Shown: one piece after another, positions 63,133 to 64,000 of the stretch | How the letters are laid out: the number at the start of each line of letters is the position of its first letter | Position numbering within the stretch: the stretch's first letter is position 1 | Source: Methylopila sp. Yamaguchi | GTDB taxonomy: Bacteria; Pseudomonadota; Alphaproteobacteria; Rhizobiales; Methylopilaceae | Length of the DNA stretch: 64,000 nt | Assembly (NCBI RefSeq): GCF_002897035.1 | Contig: NZ_BAUX01000022.1 | Location: 1 to 64,000, forward strand | Direction of reading: 5' to 3' | Notes under the pieces: generated by a model | Database searches by the model: none | Told to the model about the DNA's origin: nothing | What the model saw: only the letters and a program-made list of their open reading frames with translations | Translations under genes and position numbers: made by a program

Positions 63133-64000
63133 ATGCTCGACGAGGGCAAGATCTTCATCGGGGCGAGTTTTGACGCGAACCACAGGCGGGTGAAGGCGGA
63201 AAATCTCGAGCTGAAGCTCGCAAACCGCCACGGCCTCGTCACGGGCGCGACGGGCACCGGAAAGACCGTCACGCTGCAGGCTCTTGCGGAAGGCTTTTCA
63301 GACGCGGGGGTGCCGGTCTTCGCATCTGACATCAAGGGCGACCTGTCAGGCGTCGCGGCCAAGGGCGAGCCGAAGGACTTCCTCCTCAAGCGCGCCCAAG
63401 AGATCGGCCTGGAGCCGTACGTCAACGATCAGTTTCCCGTTGTGTTCTGGGATCTGTTCGGCGCGCAGGGCCACCCGATCCGCGCCACCGTCTCGGAGAT
63501 GGGGCCGCTGCTCCTGGCGCGGCTGATGAACCTCAACGACACCCAGGAAGGCGTGCTCAACATCGTCTTCCGGGTGGCGGACGAACAGGGCCTCCTGCTG
63601 CTCGACCTGAAGGACTTGCAGGCGCTGCTGAGCTACGTGGCGGAGAACGCCGCAACCCTGACGACCAAGTACGGCAACGTCGCGAAGGCGACGGTCGGCG
63701 CGGTCCAGCGGCAGTTGCTGGTGCTTGAGACGCAAGGCGGCGACGCCTTCTTTGGCGAGCCCGCCCTCGAGTTGGGCGACCTCATGCGCACCAGCCGCGA
63801 CGGCCGGGGCGTCATCAACATCCTCGCGGCCGACAAGCTGATGTCGAGCCCACGGCTCTACGCGACGTTTCTGCTGTGGCTGCTGTCGGAGCTGTTCGAG
63901 CAGATGCCGGAGGTCGGCGACCTCGACAAGCCGAAGCTCGTCTTCTTCTTCGACGAGGCGCACCTGCTGTTCGACGAGGCGCCGAAGGCGCTTATCGAGA
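63133..64000 (+). CDS. HerA/DUF853-type ATPase (3' end outside window)
   Basis: The frame runs from ATG 63133 to the window edge, 289 codons, so the protein is partial. Walker A is [10 protein letters not shown] at about residues 38-47; then [35 protein letters not shown] and the Walker [13 protein letters not shown], the order seen in YjgR/DUF853 HerA-like hexameric ATPases. The sequence starts [14 protein letters not shown]. HerA-like ATPases pump DNA or other substrates; the role of the YjgR branch is unknown. GGAGG (63116-63120) lies 13 nt before the ATG. Confidence 0.92.
   Translation, partial: MLDEGKIFIGASFDANHRRVKAENLELKLANRHGLVTGATGTGKTVTLQALAEGFSDAGVPVFASDIKGDLSGVAAKGEPKDFLLKRAQEIGLEPYVNDQFPVVFWDLFGAQGHPIRATVSEMGPLLLARLMNLNDTQEGVLNIVFRVADEQGLLLLDLKDLQALLSYVAENAATLTTKYGNVAKATVGAVQRQLLVLETQGGDAFFGEPALELGDLMRTSRDGRGVINILAADKLMSSPRLYATFLLWLLSELFEQMPEVGDLDKPKLVFFFDEAHLLFDEAPKALIE

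Overview
The window is a very G+C-rich, gene-dense bacterial chromosome segment without rRNA, tRNA, prophage, insertion sequence or CRISPR. Gene content points to an alphaproteobacterium, most likely Hyphomicrobiales (Rhizobiales): four Omp25/31-type porin-like barrels in tandem, a PetP/PetR-like MarR and response-regulator pair with an EnvZ-like kinase, the SDR-uvrC-pgsA-moaD-moaE gene order, a CsbD-like small protein, an extensin-like protein, ergothioneine genes egtB-egtD, and many two-hairpin intergenic palindromes. No 16S or other marker is present, so the genus cannot be named.

Layout. 1-2998 (minus): a YhaN-like ATPase, cut by the window edge, and a YhaO/SbcD-like nuclease. 3375-8539 (minus): a complete branched-chain amino-acid-type ABC transporter (binding protein, livG, livF, livH, livM) whose gene junctions carry palindromic repeats. 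8988-13809 (minus): an aldehyde dehydrogenase of the aminoadipate-semialdehyde type, then a DUF898, M48 protease and DUF1499 membrane cluster. 13883-15517: arfB and a divergent GAF-GGDEF cyclase. 15583-19326: an RTX protein with a 270-bp tandem repeat, a TIGR03032-type gene, and the remnant of a second RTX gene. 19457-24529: uvrB, aqpZ, a lipoprotein, a small exported protein in a low-G+C patch of about 530 bp, and a YARHG-like protein. 24802-29966: a NYN-LOTUS protein, an AI-2E-type permease with an extra soluble domain, msrB and a rhomboid protease. 29947-32903: two divergent PQQ-dehydrogenase-like proteins and a cytochrome c. 33020-40787: polysaccharide deacetylase, mntH, ppdK, egtB-egtD. 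40784-44095 (minus): four outer-membrane barrel genes. 44479-49799: SDR, uvrC, a small membrane protein, pgsA, moaD, moaE and a membrane protein. 49871-53636: ilvE and the divergent petP-petR-kinase operon. 53671-64000: class III aminotransferase, extensin-like protein, dxs, SDR, meaB, CsbD-like, folP, DUF4332, a DUF2267-like protein and a HerA-like ATPase cut by the window end.

Most genes are housekeeping: repair (uvrB, uvrC, YhaN/YhaO), cofactors (moaDE, folP, dxs), lipids (pgsA), ribosome rescue, redox and metal defence (msrB, mntH, egtBD). The less ordinary parts are the RTX/TIGR03032/RTX-remnant locus, the repeat-filled liv operon, the low-G+C islet near 24 kb, the dehydrogenase gene whose best-placed start is an AUA codon, and the inverted repeat upstream of mntH. 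I found no clear, wholly new multi-gene system; the RTX/TIGR03032 locus is the best candidate for unknown biology.
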